Shown piece by piece: positions 1 to 12,239 of a stretch of 64,000 nucleotides of DNA. The stretch comes from Isoetes taiwanensis (Eukaryota > Streptophyta > Lycopodiopsida > Isoetales > Isoetaceae). The notes under the pieces were generated by a model that ran no database searches, was not told where the DNA came from, and was given only the letters and a program-made list of their open reading frames with translations. Position numbers and translations under genes: made by a program. The DNA lies in the NCBI GenBank assembly GCA_021234155.1, contig JAJEKV010000031.1, positions 5,406,748-5,470,747 on the forward strand, in the 5' to 3' direction. Each line of letters begins with the position of its first letter. The first letter of the stretch is position 1.

Positions 1-361
1 CTACAATGCCATTCATAGTAAAAAGGAACTCTCTACAACAATAATGCAAATTTACATATAGTAACATGGCATCGTGCAAACAAAAGTTATCTTTTAATAG
101 TGAAATGTGTTCATGTAAAGTGCCTTCAATAATTTGAGCATTAACATTTGGGCAACTTCGCAACAACTAAAGAAGGTTTCTGGGATTACAAGGCTTTGAG
201 TAGTTAAAGAGACATCGCCTCAACTACATGTTGCATTCAGTAAAATCTGTAGTTAGAATATTGGAAAATTAGCAGATGCGCTGCTTCCACGTACTTTTGA
301 TTCCTCATATTTGCCTCAAATTTACAAACCACCAATAACTATGCACGGCCAACTTAGAATA

Positions 362-492
362 GAATAGAATAGAATATGATTTTATCGTCCACGGAGACCA
401 ACTGGCCTATGGGACCCAAGTACAAAGAGAGAGCAGCAGGCGTATTACTACCAGGATTAAAAAACCCCCCGCGGCGGCCAAGGCCGCCGCGA
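362..492. repeat. GC-rich 22-bp palindrome with copy-specific flank
   Basis: The motif GCGGCGGCCAAGGCCGCCGC forms a perfect palindrome at about 470-490. The same palindrome occurs at about 17,747-17,767 (B) and 55,901-55,921 (C). In A and C it is preceded by about 110 bp, including a short AGAAT run and a C-tract after an A-tract, that B lacks. No coding function is visible. Confidence 0.7.
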
Positions 493-1480
493 ACATTTCT
501 TTAGTTCCAAACCTATTAACGTTTAATATTTGATACTGTATTATGTTTGTTCGACTTTGGAATAGCATAGCGGACATTGTTGAAATATATCTAATATCAG
601 GCTTCTTTGTCGACCAAACTTGCAAAACTTGGACAGATGCAAAAGTTAACTTGCTTCTATTAGTAGTTTAACAGATGCAATGTATGCAACGAAGAATATC
701 CTGTAGTATAAGGAACAATAAAGAAAAAGTTCCAAATACATTATCCCTCTTCTTAACTATATACACGCCTCATAGTAGCCCACCCCTACTCCTTTTGAAT
801 TAATAGAAAAATTCGCACCATTTTTATCGTGCCCTGTCATAGAAGCCACAATAAGACAAATGTGTACTTGCATCTTCACAATGCAAGGTACATGTTATAT
901 GTAGTATTTAAATTTCTTAGTAAATCTACAACAAAAATAGCACCACCACAATTGGGATTTAACGTGTCACTACAGATCGCCCATCTGCACTACTTCGACT
1001 AGCAATTTAAATTCATCTGACCACCTTTCCGTAGACAAATCATTATTATCAAGTAGTTCAGGCTCTCGGAGGGATGCAATATGAAAATGCTATAACATAG
1101 CAGTTCCTTAGCCAGAAAGGTCTGATACTAAGTTTGAAAATAGAAAAGCCTTTGATAATGGTCAGGACTGCGATGTTGCATCTGCTCAAATATGTCCAGT
1201 GAATAGTACATAATAAAAGAAATCGACATGTGTGGTCCTAAAATACAAACACAACGATATCAGGTTTGAGAAAAATTATTTACATTATGCTATATTGCCT
1301 GTGATGTAGTTTTGTCCTTTACTATTGATTAAATGTTTTGAATTGACTTACTGAAACAAAGTTTGAAAGCCTTAAAAAATCTTTAAAAGCATATAGGGAA
1401 TAGATTCTGGCAGGATAACAATATTGCAAGTTTAGATTTACAATGACACCGAATCGTGTCCACTAATGCCATACTGATGC

Positions 1481-1880
1481 CTAATTACGTTCCTGCTCTA
1501 ACATAGATATGACATAGGATCTTAGACTCCTGTGGGAAATCGAAATCAACAAATAGAAGCTGCAGCCTTGGAGCCCGATTTGCACTTCCAGACAAAACCG
1601 CAATATATTGTGCATGCCAGAATCATTTCGACCATTTTCATTTGCAGAACACTTGGAGTTGAACCTTCTCTCGCTCACGTCAAGCTTTCCGACAGTATCC
1701 GCTTCCCGACAATATCGGGATGTCGCTGGGATTTAGGCCCAAAAAAAAGAGCCTCTGCAAATAGAACATACACAATGGAGCTTCAAAATAGATGGACACT
1801 AATTTGACGAAATCAGCAAATAAAAATGAGTAATATATTGATTCTGTGCATTTGATCCAAACAAAATCATGAGGATACAC
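1481..1880 (-). other. Unrecognised ORF region kept in all three copies
   Basis: Two adjoining minus-strand open frames (1,481-1,678 and 1,680-1,880) recur at 18,775-18,996 in B and, on the plus strand, at 54,509-54,890 in C. One begins MYPHDFVWIKC; the other contains NSKCSANENGRND. I do not recognise a family. The frames are separated by stops and the DNA is no better conserved than its surroundings, so this may be noncoding. The rest of 1-2,380 shows nothing else I can name. Confidence 0.2.
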
Positions 1881-2390
1881 ACTGAAACAGATGGCATAAA
1901 CCCGACCACTTTTAGTATTTTGCTATCTGATCTATACCAGCATTTGACGCAAATGCTCAAAGCAGTTCACGCTAATCTAATACAACACATCTTTGATACT
2001 GCTTCTAGCAAGCCAAGTAAGAGTTTATCATAAACTGTGTCAAAAGGCAAAAAAACTGGTCTGCAAGAAACCTGGGTCGTGTCTTTGTTTTTGGGCTTTG
2101 TAGATCCGGTCCATTGCTTGGTTCTCATCTGTTGTCACAGCAGCTTAAATATTCGGCCATCGATTTGCTTCTTCAGTCTGGAGGCTCCTATCCAATTGCA
2201 CCCTATTACTATTTCTTGATTCATCGATTCATATCAGTTTGATGCGCCTTAGCAGCGATGTGCAGCGTTTGGAATTCTTTAGAAGTGTTTTGATTCTTAG
2301 GTTCTTGTTCTTCTGTTGAATTGAAGCTTTCTTGGATCCAATTTTTGGAAAAAAAATTGAATTTCTGAGTTGGGTTTGGACTGATCCGGC

Positions 2391-2579
2391 ATGGATGTTC
2401 TTAGACCTTGGGATTCTCTCCAGAAGCAGAAAAAGTTTTCATTCGGGACTATAAATGGGCTAGATCTTTCTATTACTCCGGCGCCCATGGATATACAGAA
2501 CAGGGTAATGGAAGAATGTGCTTCTGCCAGATACTTTAAGACTTGGAAGATGGAAAAAGCGTATTCAGGATCTGGCTAA
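2391..2579 (+). other. Small ORF (62 aa), conserved in three copies, unknown
   Basis: An ATG-started frame of 62 codons begins MDVLRPWDSLQKQKKFSFG and ends EKAYSGSG. It is intact in A, in B (19,686-19,874) and in C (53,812-54,000, minus), with only a few substitutions. It looks like a first coding exon after a leader, and the copia element inserted 17 bp downstream of its stop. No family is recognised. It could be a captured 5' exon or chance. Confidence 0.3.
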
Positions 2580-2600
2580 CTTGCCGCTCAACCTAAATCC

Positions 2601-3698
2601 TATTAAACAAGTGAATAACAAGTAAATAACAAGAGGAGTTGCATACACAAGATGATTCAATTAATGCTTTTCATGTAATACATATATCTTGCCTAAAAGG
2701 TAAAGAATCTAATACGCTAATAATAAAGTATATCTAGATAATTATAATTATAAGGCCTAGAATGCCTCGAACACCCCTCCCCCCTGCAATCTTGGTCTCA
2801 CATCTAAAACAAAATAGACCAAGGGTGTAAACTCCAATACGCCAACCCCCCCTGCGACCTTGGTCTAGTAGAAGTGTTACTACCAGGATGAAAAACCTTA
2901 GCAGTAATAAGTCAACTAGCCAAGCATAATGATCACTCTCCAATAATTCCAAGAGAGATAGAAAATTGAAGATGTTTCTTTGACCCTAATGATTTCGTGA
3001 AGATATCCGCAACCATAGAGTCAGTCGGGCAATACTCCAAGACAATTGTCCTTTTCTGTACCTCACATAATGATAATGGACTTCAATGTGCTTAGATTTA
3101 GAGTGTAAGACTTCATCTTGAGACAAATTAATAGTACCCTGGTTATCACATAATAGCCGTGTCGGCTGCAATTGCACTTGTTGAAAACATTCCAACATTC
3201 TTCGCAACCAAACAAGTTCTCGACTTGCTAAAGAAGCAGCAATATACTCAAAACCGGTTGAAGACACAGCAACACAATGCTGCCTTTTACTAAACCAGGA
3301 AACAAGAGACTTGTCAAAGAAAAAAACAAGCCCTGCTAGTAGATCTCAAAGTGTCATTATCTCCAGCCCAATCAACATCGGTATAACCATAAAGAGTAAG
3401 AAAAAGTATGGTGGTCTTGCTTAGTTTAAAAAGTCCATAATTGTTAGTGCCTTTTAAATAACGAAGAAGAGAATTGCCAATGTTTGATGCCATATTAATG
3501 TTTGATGCCAAATAACAAGAGAAGTTGCATACACAAGATAATTCAATTAATGCTTTTCATGTAATACATATATCTTGCCTAAAAGCCAAAGAATCTAATA
3601 ATAGAAATATAGATATGCTAATAATAAAGTATATCTAGATAATTATAATTGTGAGGCTCTAGATAATTATAATTGTGAGGCCTAGAATGCCTCGAACA
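2601..3698 (-). mobile_element. Internally deleted Ty1/copia element, unit A
   Basis: The element is flanked by the 5-bp target duplication AATCC (2,596-2,600 and 3,699-3,703). Its LTR-like ends (about 2,601-2,780 and 3,500-3,698) share the start TGTTCGAGGCATTC read on the minus strand. The interior codes for the end of a copia polyprotein. A reverse-transcriptase tail with RYLKGTNN is followed by GYTDVDWAGD and the RNase H motif with EYIAAS, LLCDNQGTINL and HSKSKHIEV (2,986-3,511). Gag, protease, integrase and most of RT are missing. Frames are broken, and in A the conserved SSTEAEY reads SSTGFEY. The copy is not autonomous. Confidence 0.9.
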
Positions 3699-4875
3699 AA
3701 TCCCAAGATGATAGCTTGAAAGACATCTAGTTATAGCCAGCATTCCAACTAACACAGAATGCACACTCTAACAAAAGCTATGGCAATGAAGATGGACCTC
3801 AAAATTCTGGTTGGCGAAAGAGCATGCAACAATAGGACCTTGAAAAAACTGTTGCCGTAAAGCTTGAAGGCGACTTGCTCTACTGAAAAAAACAAATATC
3901 TGCAAGAAAAAATCTTCATGTTGTGGCAGCATTCACTTCCATGCTATGGCAGTGCAAGGTTTTCACGAAGCATTGGCTATGGCAGCACAATATTTCTGTG
4001 AGCATCAACACGTGGAAGCCGGGACCTGAAGAAAACGTAGCAGAATATTTTGAATGTATTAAATGGTGCAGGATATTTTGAATGGCTCAGATGTATCATT
4101 TAAATGTAAAAACACGTGTCATTTAATAATGAATTTAGATTGCGGCCCAGAAACTTTTTAAAGGAACCAAAAAAAAAAGAAAAAAAAAGGGAAAATCACA
4201 AATAGAAATTACATATGTAGAGATACTATCAGCTTTAAAACCATGGCATAGCATGACGTCAAAATTATCATAGAAGAACACGATCATAGATCAAGTACAC
4301 AACCCTCATGTACTTGAGTTGAACCTCTGGAAGGACTATTATGACAACTTTGGTGAGATAATAGCATATAACTTCCTCTCAGGTTAAAAAAATTGATACA
4401 TTTCCTCAAATTCAACGCCCAATTTGATGAAGTCAGATGTGGAAGATTAGCACTATTGCTGGTAGAATACGAATGGCCACCAAATTGGACTGTAGCAGAT
4501 GTCAAATGTACAACACCTTTGAAGTTTCAAGTCACTGGCTAGGGCACTGGCCCAGAGAGGATAATGCTAACACATCCTTATTGTTTGTGATTGCTACTTT
4601 TTTATTGTTGTCTATCTTTCAGACCTCCAACTGAATTCTCTGCACTGCCAATGGAGAAATCACCAGGAACTGGCCTATCTCAAATTTTAATATGCCCTTC
4701 ATGACAAGCAGTCATTATTGAATCACGGGCAAAAGCAAGTCCAGAAAGAGGCTCTGGATGCACCCGCTATGACATTGAAGGTGCCAGTTTTGGGACCTCT
4801 TTCCTGAGGGGAGCTGGTTGAAGAACACATGTTGAATGTGAACCATCAGCCTTTGTTGCTTGCCCATTACTACTT

Positions 4876-5170
4876 CGGGTGAAAGCATGCTAGGGTGTAC
4901 CATCTAAAGTTCTTTTTAGGGAGTGCAAAACTACCCAGAAAAGTACCCAGCACTGGGTACTGGGAACTTGCATAAATGTCTCAATAAACAATAAGTTTGA
5001 GAGTTGATTCATTCATTTTAATCTCTAATAGTATTGTGATCCTCTAATACTATAGATTAACATGTTACTGACCTTCAATTCAAAATTTTTGAATTGATTT
5101 TAACTAAAGAAAAACTTCCGGTTTTAAAAGTATATAGGTACTTTTGAGGGATGGTAGCATGCTTTAAGCC
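4876..5170. mobile_element. 295-bp MITE-like insertion in unit A
   Basis: This block is present in A and absent from the matching site in B (near 22,171). The ends are imperfect inverted repeats: GGGTGAAAGCATGCTA at the left and, reverse-complemented, GGCTTAAAGCATGCTA at the right. A CTT triplet flanks both sides (4,873-4,875 and 5,171-5,173) and occurs once in the empty site, which fits a 3-bp target duplication. It carries no coding sequence. The 3-bp duplication and GGG-type ends suggest a PIF/Harbinger-type MITE, but this is inference. Confidence 0.75.
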
Positions 5171-5499
5171 CTTCCACTATATGATGGAGATGAGCCATAT
5201 GGAGCTAATCTTCTGAGTGGCACAACCACCTCGTCCATTGCTAAATCCCAAAGAAGCAGTTGCGTATCCTGATTATAACCATGACCTAGTTAGGGAGACA
5301 TCCAACTTTACTATGCATTTAAATCAAGATATGAATGGTTATTTAGCTGGAGAAAACTTGATGCAAACGGGCGACTTCAATCGACTAGCAAGATCTCGGG
5401 TGAAGCAATAGTATACGACCCACCGATCCAAATCGATAAGTTGTTTCACGGGTGAAATCAATATGGATCAAATGCAACTTGACTACCCTGTGACAGCGG

Positions 5500-8400
5500 T
5501 TGAAGGAATCTGTTGTAACTCCTACTAGTAAATATTTGCCCGGCGTTCTTTGGGCTAATGTTTGGCATGTGCTTTTACTCGGCCTTTAACATCCATATGT
5601 CCAACCGATAATAACGCATGTCGGTATTGGCAAGAATAAGTGCGAGACCCTATGTAGCCTCCGCCGATCCATGTTTATGGATGTCATTAGAAAGCAATGC
5701 TTTATAAGGAATGTGGGGGCGATTAAATCTATCTCTAGAGATCAAAACTTGGAAAAGCGCAGACCAAAAGTTATGCTCAAAATGCCACCATTAGAAGTAG
5801 TTAAGTACATCAACAAAAAATAGGTCCAGAAATGACAAAACACAAAATTTTGTCCTAGTTCATTGATGTAAATGTAAATGATATGGATATGTCTCGTCTA
5901 GTAAATGTATGCTTGGTGTTGCCATGCTTATGGGCGTGTGTTATATGGCCTGCATATAAGTAGGTGCATGTGTTCCATGAACCCCTGATATAAGATTGAC
6001 CATATTATTACTTTTGCGGATTTTGGCATAGTAATTATGATTCTGTATTTATATCGGTTGCACATAAGTAGGAGCATATTTTCACACGGACATGTGATGC
6101 ACGATTATTGTGTTATAGAATTCTGCCATGGTAGTTTTGTTTGTGCCTGCCCTCCTTATGATCCGTACCATCTAACAAACTACATGGTCTTATCTACTTA
6201 ATATTCAACGCTAAGTAATACTTAGTTGCATGCGTAGTGGCATATCTATATACGTGATTTTGATGTAGGATTGAGGAGTTTTACTATACGTGTTCAATAA
6301 GGATAAAGTACGGCTGCTCCATTTTCCTTAAAAGATTGGCAACTCATAAATGACATGCGCATCTAGATTTCTCTCCAATGGCATATTCGTACTCATTTTC
6401 AAGGTTGCGCTTAAATGTTGATGTAACCGTGCCCACCGTATGATATGGATGTGATCTAGTCCATGGGATAATTTACAGACATAAGATTTTTGTTTTACGA
6501 TTTGTATTTAAAACAATAACTCAAATCTTTTAGAAAGAGTTGTTGGCACAATGATACAACCGCATAAAATGTTTGAACTGAGCAAACCGCATAAATCTGG
6601 GAAGATTAAATAACTGGTTAATATGGCCACCATACGCACTTGCGGTTATTCATGATAACATGGAATGATAATAGTCGTCTATGTGTTTATCTTCAACGTG
6701 TATCCTACATCTGAAGGCACTTGAAAGTGCTATAGACTTGGTAATCACCGAACTATAACAAGGTGCTGCGCACGGAGGGTTGCCCTCCGGTGGCCCAAAA
6801 GTGTGTTTTCATGTTTCTTGTTGTCTTTTCGTTTTCATGGTTCTTGTTCGGTCATTTCTTATGTCGGGGCTTATTAATGGTTTGAGCAGGGGAATTTTAT
6901 TATGAATTGTACATGGACCAAGAAGAGGCTTGCAAAGCTCAGTGCCTAGACCAATTGTGATTGACAAGATTATGTTACGTCTAGAACATATTAGCCATTC
7001 ATGAATAATGCTTTATATTAGTAATAAAATTGTACGGCTTTATGAATACATACTTCTTTTTTTTCTTAGTGAATGCACACAAATATTAAGAATAGAATAC
7101 CCAATGGTAAAAAGAACCAATTAGTGCTTTGGTAATATAACAATCGTTTCAAATATGTGGCGTTTAAGTGCTTTGCTAATGTATTAATCCCATTTCTTTT
7201 TAAGTTGGTTGGTGTCAATTAATTTTGGGTACAAAACATCGGGGAAATTTAACAACATGCCAAATGCCATTGTTACAATATAATGCCATTGTTATGATAA
7301 GTTGTAAACATGCCAAATGCCATTGTTACAATATAATGCCATTGTTAGGATAAGTTGTATCCTATACTCTTGTTGTCTTTGAGCATATTAACATTTCTCA
7401 GGCGTGTGATCTAATTGTCGTACATGTTATATTCAAAAAAAAGGATTATCCATTTATCCAGTTAGGATATCGGATATCCAAATCATATTAGGATATGCAT
7501 TTATCCAAGGATTTGAACCTTGTAAATCCAACTATTTGGCATGCAAAATTTTAAAATCTTTTGAAGCGAGAGAAAAGAAGAATGAGTAGATTTTGAAGTT
7601 TGTTAGGATTCTAGTACTTCAATGTTGAAGATATTCAACTCGGTGGTTATAAATTCATGAATTGACACGCAAGACTGCTATCGAATGTTAGATGCAAGAA
7701 ATATCACAAACAAGGAAATATCACAAGCAGAGGCGACAATTGGTCTTGGGGCCTTAAAGGTAGATAGATAGATAGATAGATAGATAGCAAAGCCACTACG
7801 TTATAGATAGATAGCAAAGCCTTGACTTTCCTTGAATTTTTGTTGCCATTAACCACATTAGTTACATAGAAGTTTGGCGGATAAGCAATAACACGCAAAG
7901 AGGAGCTACCACATGCGACTAAAGGAGGACATGAATTTATGCATACATCGGCTATGCTTGTCCCCTTTGCTCCAAGATCTGCACAAACAATGATCATTTC
8001 ATTAAATAAGATACATACATGTAAGCTAACCATGAAGAATCGAAAATACAATCCACACATAAAGTGTGATGTCATTCAACACATAAGCAAAACTTGGCAT
8101 CCATTAGCAATGCGAGAACTCCAAATCATGACTACGAAAACCTGAGTAAAAATGTAAAAGCATGACTTACTATTGGGGCACATGCTTACACTCATTTATT
8201 TTCTGTTAGAGTAAGATTTTCTTCACGCCCTCAAGAAAGCTGCATTCAAAACCTTGAAAGTGGGCAAGCAAATTTGAATAGACAAACTAAGCTAACAGAA
8301 GTCGTGAACTACTGGGGCATCGGCATAGGCGAGGATTGCAAAATCACGCATTTAGTTCATCGTATATTATGTATTCTCATAAGATTTAGGCTTGACAATT

Positions 8401-9750
8401 ACCGGGCAAGCAAATTGCATAGACAAACCAAACTAAACTAACAGAAGTCATGAACTACGGGCATCGGCATAGCTGAGGATTGCAAAAACACGCATTTAGT
8501 TCATCGTATACTATGTATTCTCATAAGATTTAGGCTTAACAATTACGATGCGACAACATGGGCTTAAAGCCCGAACACGAGTGCCCACACAAAAGCGAGA
8601 GATGGAACTTTGTCGAGGAAGGATGGATAACTTAAAGCTTTAAAACTATTGCTTGGTAGAAAGAAAATAATATGAAATGATCTAAAGCAAGGCGAACTCT
8701 CAAGACAAAATCTGAAATCGCGCAATATTTATTTACGTAGGCCCCTTGTTCTAAATCTGCAATAGCTAAACAAAAGGATTAGATCTACTGTTTCCTCTGA
8801 ACACGATTTCGTTGAACAGAATATCCCTGTAGACTGAGCAAACAAACCTCTAAATGAGAGGAACAATTACAAAAACTCTTAAATGCAGGAAAAAACATAA
8901 GCATGGAGCCCTAGCGAGGTAGACAAATCTTGCTAAAATAGCTTACAAAACACAGAAATTGATAGATGAAGCGAGAAAGTTAAAAGAAAACGGAACTAAA
9001 AATGGAAGGGGAGAGGATAATGCAAGGAAAAGCCGATTGATGCAGATCGGCACCATAATGTATCTGGAAAAGATCGTGAAAAAAAGATCACGAAATGCGG
9101 TGCGGTCTGTGAAGCAACCCATCAGAGGTAACGGCAAGCCAAAGTCTTTGCATCAACTGCCAGAGTGCAAAGGAAAAAAGCGTATGCAAGTTCCATCCGC
9201 CATAATCGGGGACGAAAGAAAAGAAATCCGGATGCAAGTTCCGTCCACCATCATCAATCCTTAAAACCTTTGCATGCGGTAACCAAAAACCTAGTTCTTT
9301 GCATGCAATGGGCCTGCCAGCGGGTCTCGAGAATCAAAGTTTTGGCTGCAAAAGCTTTAAAAATTTGAGATATGGAGTTCGGTTTGAAGATTGTGTGTCG
9401 CCTTTGCCATCGCTCATTAAACGAGGAAGGAAAAAATGGGCCGGATTAATCTGAGCGGCACCATAATTACATGCCGGCTCCTCTTTGCTCCTGCCGTGCC
9501 ATGATAGCCGTTTAAGAAAAAAGCAGGCGTTAAGAAGAGTGGGAGGGTGAAGCTTGCGGGGAAAAAAGAGGTGTGGCGAGAAAACCATTTTTTCTTTCAA
9601 AAGTCACACCCAAAAAAGGGCACACCGGCATCAGCAAGAAACCCCAAAAGCTTTTTAAGTAAGTAGATGCATTATAAGAGAACAGATGCAAATATAATTT
9701 TTAGGGCATCGGGGTTTTCCCATGGCAAAATTACCTAAGCCTACCACATA
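5500..9750. other. Long intron-like spacer of the WDR20-like pseudogene, unit A
   Basis: The stretch lies between the GEGHNS exon and the next recognisable exon (5,418-5,495), so it corresponds to a single large intron. It holds a two-fold tandem repeat of about 53 bp (7,253-7,360), a GATA microsatellite (about 7,761-7,790, shorter in B) and the motif at 6,758-6,800 that recurs elsewhere in the window. I see no convincing gene. Many differences from B fall at CAG/CTG positions. Confidence 0.5.
6758..6800 (+). repeat. Recurrent double-hairpin motif, unit A
   Basis: ACAAGGTGCTGCGCACGG is followed by GAGGGTTGCCCTCCGG, giving two adjacent small inverted repeats (GTGC/GCAC and GGAGGG/CCCTCC). The same block occurs in B (about 23,763-23,803), in inverted orientation at the edge of unit C (about 52,091-52,122), and in diverged form at about 43,755-43,785. 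Sequence outside the block differs between sites, as expected for one end of a repeat family. Confidence 0.6.
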
Positions 9751-11779
9751 ACCCGATGGAAACTCACCCGGGGAATTATGTCCCTCACCCCAAGCAACAA
9801 TAGCATGGTCTTCCATACTCCACACTTGCACCAAATCATCTTCTCCTCCTGTTAAAGCGTACTTCCCAAATGGGTGAGAAATATGAATGACAAGCGGTAT
9901 ACTCTATTAATCGGATGTGCTTCATAAACTGCTTGCGGCACACATTGAAACTCATTAATATAATCCTATGCATATGACATTTCGCCAAATAACTTTTCTT
10001 TTTGAAAAGGCTGCAGAGATGACAACAACATGGGGAGAAAGTTACATATCATGGTGAGTAAAAGTTTGGTGCGGGATAAAATGACAATAGAATTTTAAGG
10101 ATTATGTATGCACACCATTTTGGCGTGAGAAAAGGTGTAGGATTTTAATCAACGAGAAAACTTGAGAACTTCAACGACAAATAAAATTCTTCTCTCCATG
10201 AAGTATTCAAAGTGAGCAGTCAATTGAACTAAAATACCTTAAGGTATAAAGGAGCACGAAAATCTTTCAAATGTTCCCTTGCGTCCTCAAGTAAAATTGG
10301 CTATCAAGTTGCATTTGCTTAGCGCTTGCCTAACCTCAAGTCATTTTAGAGAACTTCATTCATCTAAATTTTGCAACAAAAAACTTAACAAGAATGGCTT
10401 GGGGATATGTTCTTTTCTTCAATTTAACACAATAAAACAGCTAAGGCAAGCGGTGGTGTTTAACACGGTGACTAGCACTCTGGTTTCCAAGCTTATGCTC
10501 GAGAAATCTCTTTAATTATAGAAACATGCATGGTGAACACTTAACAAAACTTGGACGGGCACATGAAAGAAATGTTATAACGGATGTAGATACCTCCATG
10601 CACAACAAAGTAAGGCACCGAAGTAGCTTTGCCCCCACAAACCATCTTCTCAGGTGGCATAATCAAATATTCTCAAATAGCTTTGCATGCATATAGGCTT
10701 AGATGATGAAAGATGGTGGTTCCTTACAAGCAGTTGAACAAAATGCATACCATTCCTCCCAATTGTAGCCAAAAAGCCCCCTCTGCGAGAAAAGCATAAG
10801 GCCATTAATGGACCCACGGCATATGTGCCATCTTGCAATTGGGTTGCTCTGCCAAGTAAGTAAAACAAGCCACAAACAACTTATTTCTTCAACAAAATAT
10901 TGGCAAACCTAGAAAGAACCATGGAACTCAACTGAAAAGCGGCGGGATCTTTGGCGGTGGAAAGGAAACATCTCCACTTGCATCTTTGCTCACGAAAAAT
11001 ATGTAATACATCAAGCGACTTATTCATATTAAATTCTTACTAATCGCAATGGAGACACAACAGGGAGAGTGAAGAACAAACTCAAATCGTCTTGGACCTT
11101 TGGCACAAAAGGACAAACAACAAGACATGAAGAGGAGACATATACTTCTAGATAAATTTGTGCTAAGCATCATATGTGCTTCTTTTACAATTATGAAAAC
11201 AAATTCCCCTTAATACTTCTAGTTATAGGCAGAGCTGCATGCCCTATAATTGTTGATGCTCACAATCCTCAAAATTCCAATCGTTAAACATGCTACACTT
11301 GAAGCCACTAATGCATGACCTTACATTGAAGGAAATTACTTGATTGGTTACCTTATCATAGAAATAGAGATTACCATCTGCATGAGCAAGCTGCAAAAGG
11401 CCTTCACTATGGGGTACCCATACAATGCATAATGCATCGGTGTGAAACATCACATAAAGCATAATCAAACAGCATATCTTTCTTTGCACACAAGCTACTT
11501 GACTTTCATTTCATGTGTCCTACATGAAGGCAATCGAATGATTGGCATAGCCACACAATGCATATATCGACACTCCTATTAATAATCGGGGAAGTCACTA
11601 CTATTAATAGTCGGGGAAGTCACTAGATACGGTCGCTACATCATGCTTGATAATTCTTTGTACTTACACCCTATACAATCGGAGGATGCAACATACCTCT
11701 TTGTTAAAGAGAACTCTTTTTATTATAGTGCATTAGCCAATTAGTTTCTTTCGGGATCGTAGTGCCAATATTAAGGCTT

Positions 11780-12235
11780 TGAGGATCCAAGAATAGAAGG
11801 GTTGTTTGTTGTTGTCAAGGGGGCTTATCTTGAGTTGAGTTTGTGTAACAAGGTATCCCAAAGGGCTATAACCTTGGGGACAACGAGGCGACCCGGCAAA
11901 AACCAAGGCTGCTTTGTTTTCCATCCCAACTTTGGCTGCCCCAAACTAATTAAAAATTCCTTTGGATTTGCTCTACTATGGCTGAAGACCACGAATTTTG
12001 CCTTACAACAACGACATTTCTGGATTGATTCTGAGTTTGGATGTGAATAGTATCATATACAATGAAATCATACGTGATGTTAACATGCAATCTTGCTCCC
12101 TGTCCATCGAACCCCCTTCAAAGCTTTTCCACACTACTTGGAGCATTACTAACTTTGTTGAAGATCAAGCTTCGCCCATGTTTATGGTTCGGTGCCAAAT
12201 GCAAATGCGGTACACCCACCTTGAAGCCACATGTT
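11780..12235 (-). pseudogene. DUF946/VPS62-like fragment, unit A
   Basis: Minus-strand reading gives pieces of the plant vacuolar-sorting-associated 62-like (DUF946) family, including LVWGSQSWDGKQ, a GYLVTQTQ segment and a FHC...YSQP segment in the better copy B. It directly follows the ETHE1 exon-2 remnant and is followed by the WDR20-like pseudogene on the same strand. Frames are broken in A, and the stretch corresponding to DLDQVLACAKNDLT in B is deleted. It is a fragment of roughly 140 codons, against several hundred in the family. Confidence 0.75.
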
Positions 12236-12239
12236 CGAT

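Larger units (their letters stand above)
4625..11765 (-). pseudogene. WDR20/creC-like WD40-repeat pseudogene, unit A
   Basis: Exon remnants lie in gene order on the minus strand: about 11,715-11,765 (KKLIG), 11,352-11,440 (VWVPHSEGL, HADGNLYFYDK), about 10,925-10,990, 10,750-10,865 (FLATIGRNG), about 10,592-10,668 (IFDYAT), 9,755-9,870 ([24 protein letters not shown]), 5,418-5,495 and 4,625-5,290. These match the plant WD40 family related to animal WDR20/DMWD and fungal CreC, known as partners of deubiquitinases. The N-terminal part is absent. A 295-bp insertion splits the last exon, and many 1-bp losses at CAG/CTG sites break the frames compared with unit B. It cannot encode the family protein. 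The family assignment is firm; the name follows homologues. Confidence 0.85.

Noticed and set aside
463-492. Rho-independent terminator (GC stem plus T tract, as read in unit C)
   Set aside because: The shape fits, but the context is plant nuclear DNA with introns and retroelements, where such terminators are not used.
7761-7790. GATA microsatellite as a regulatory GATA-factor site cluster
   Set aside because: It is a simple repeat that varies in length between A and B within an intron-like pseudogene spacer; nothing supports a regulatory role.
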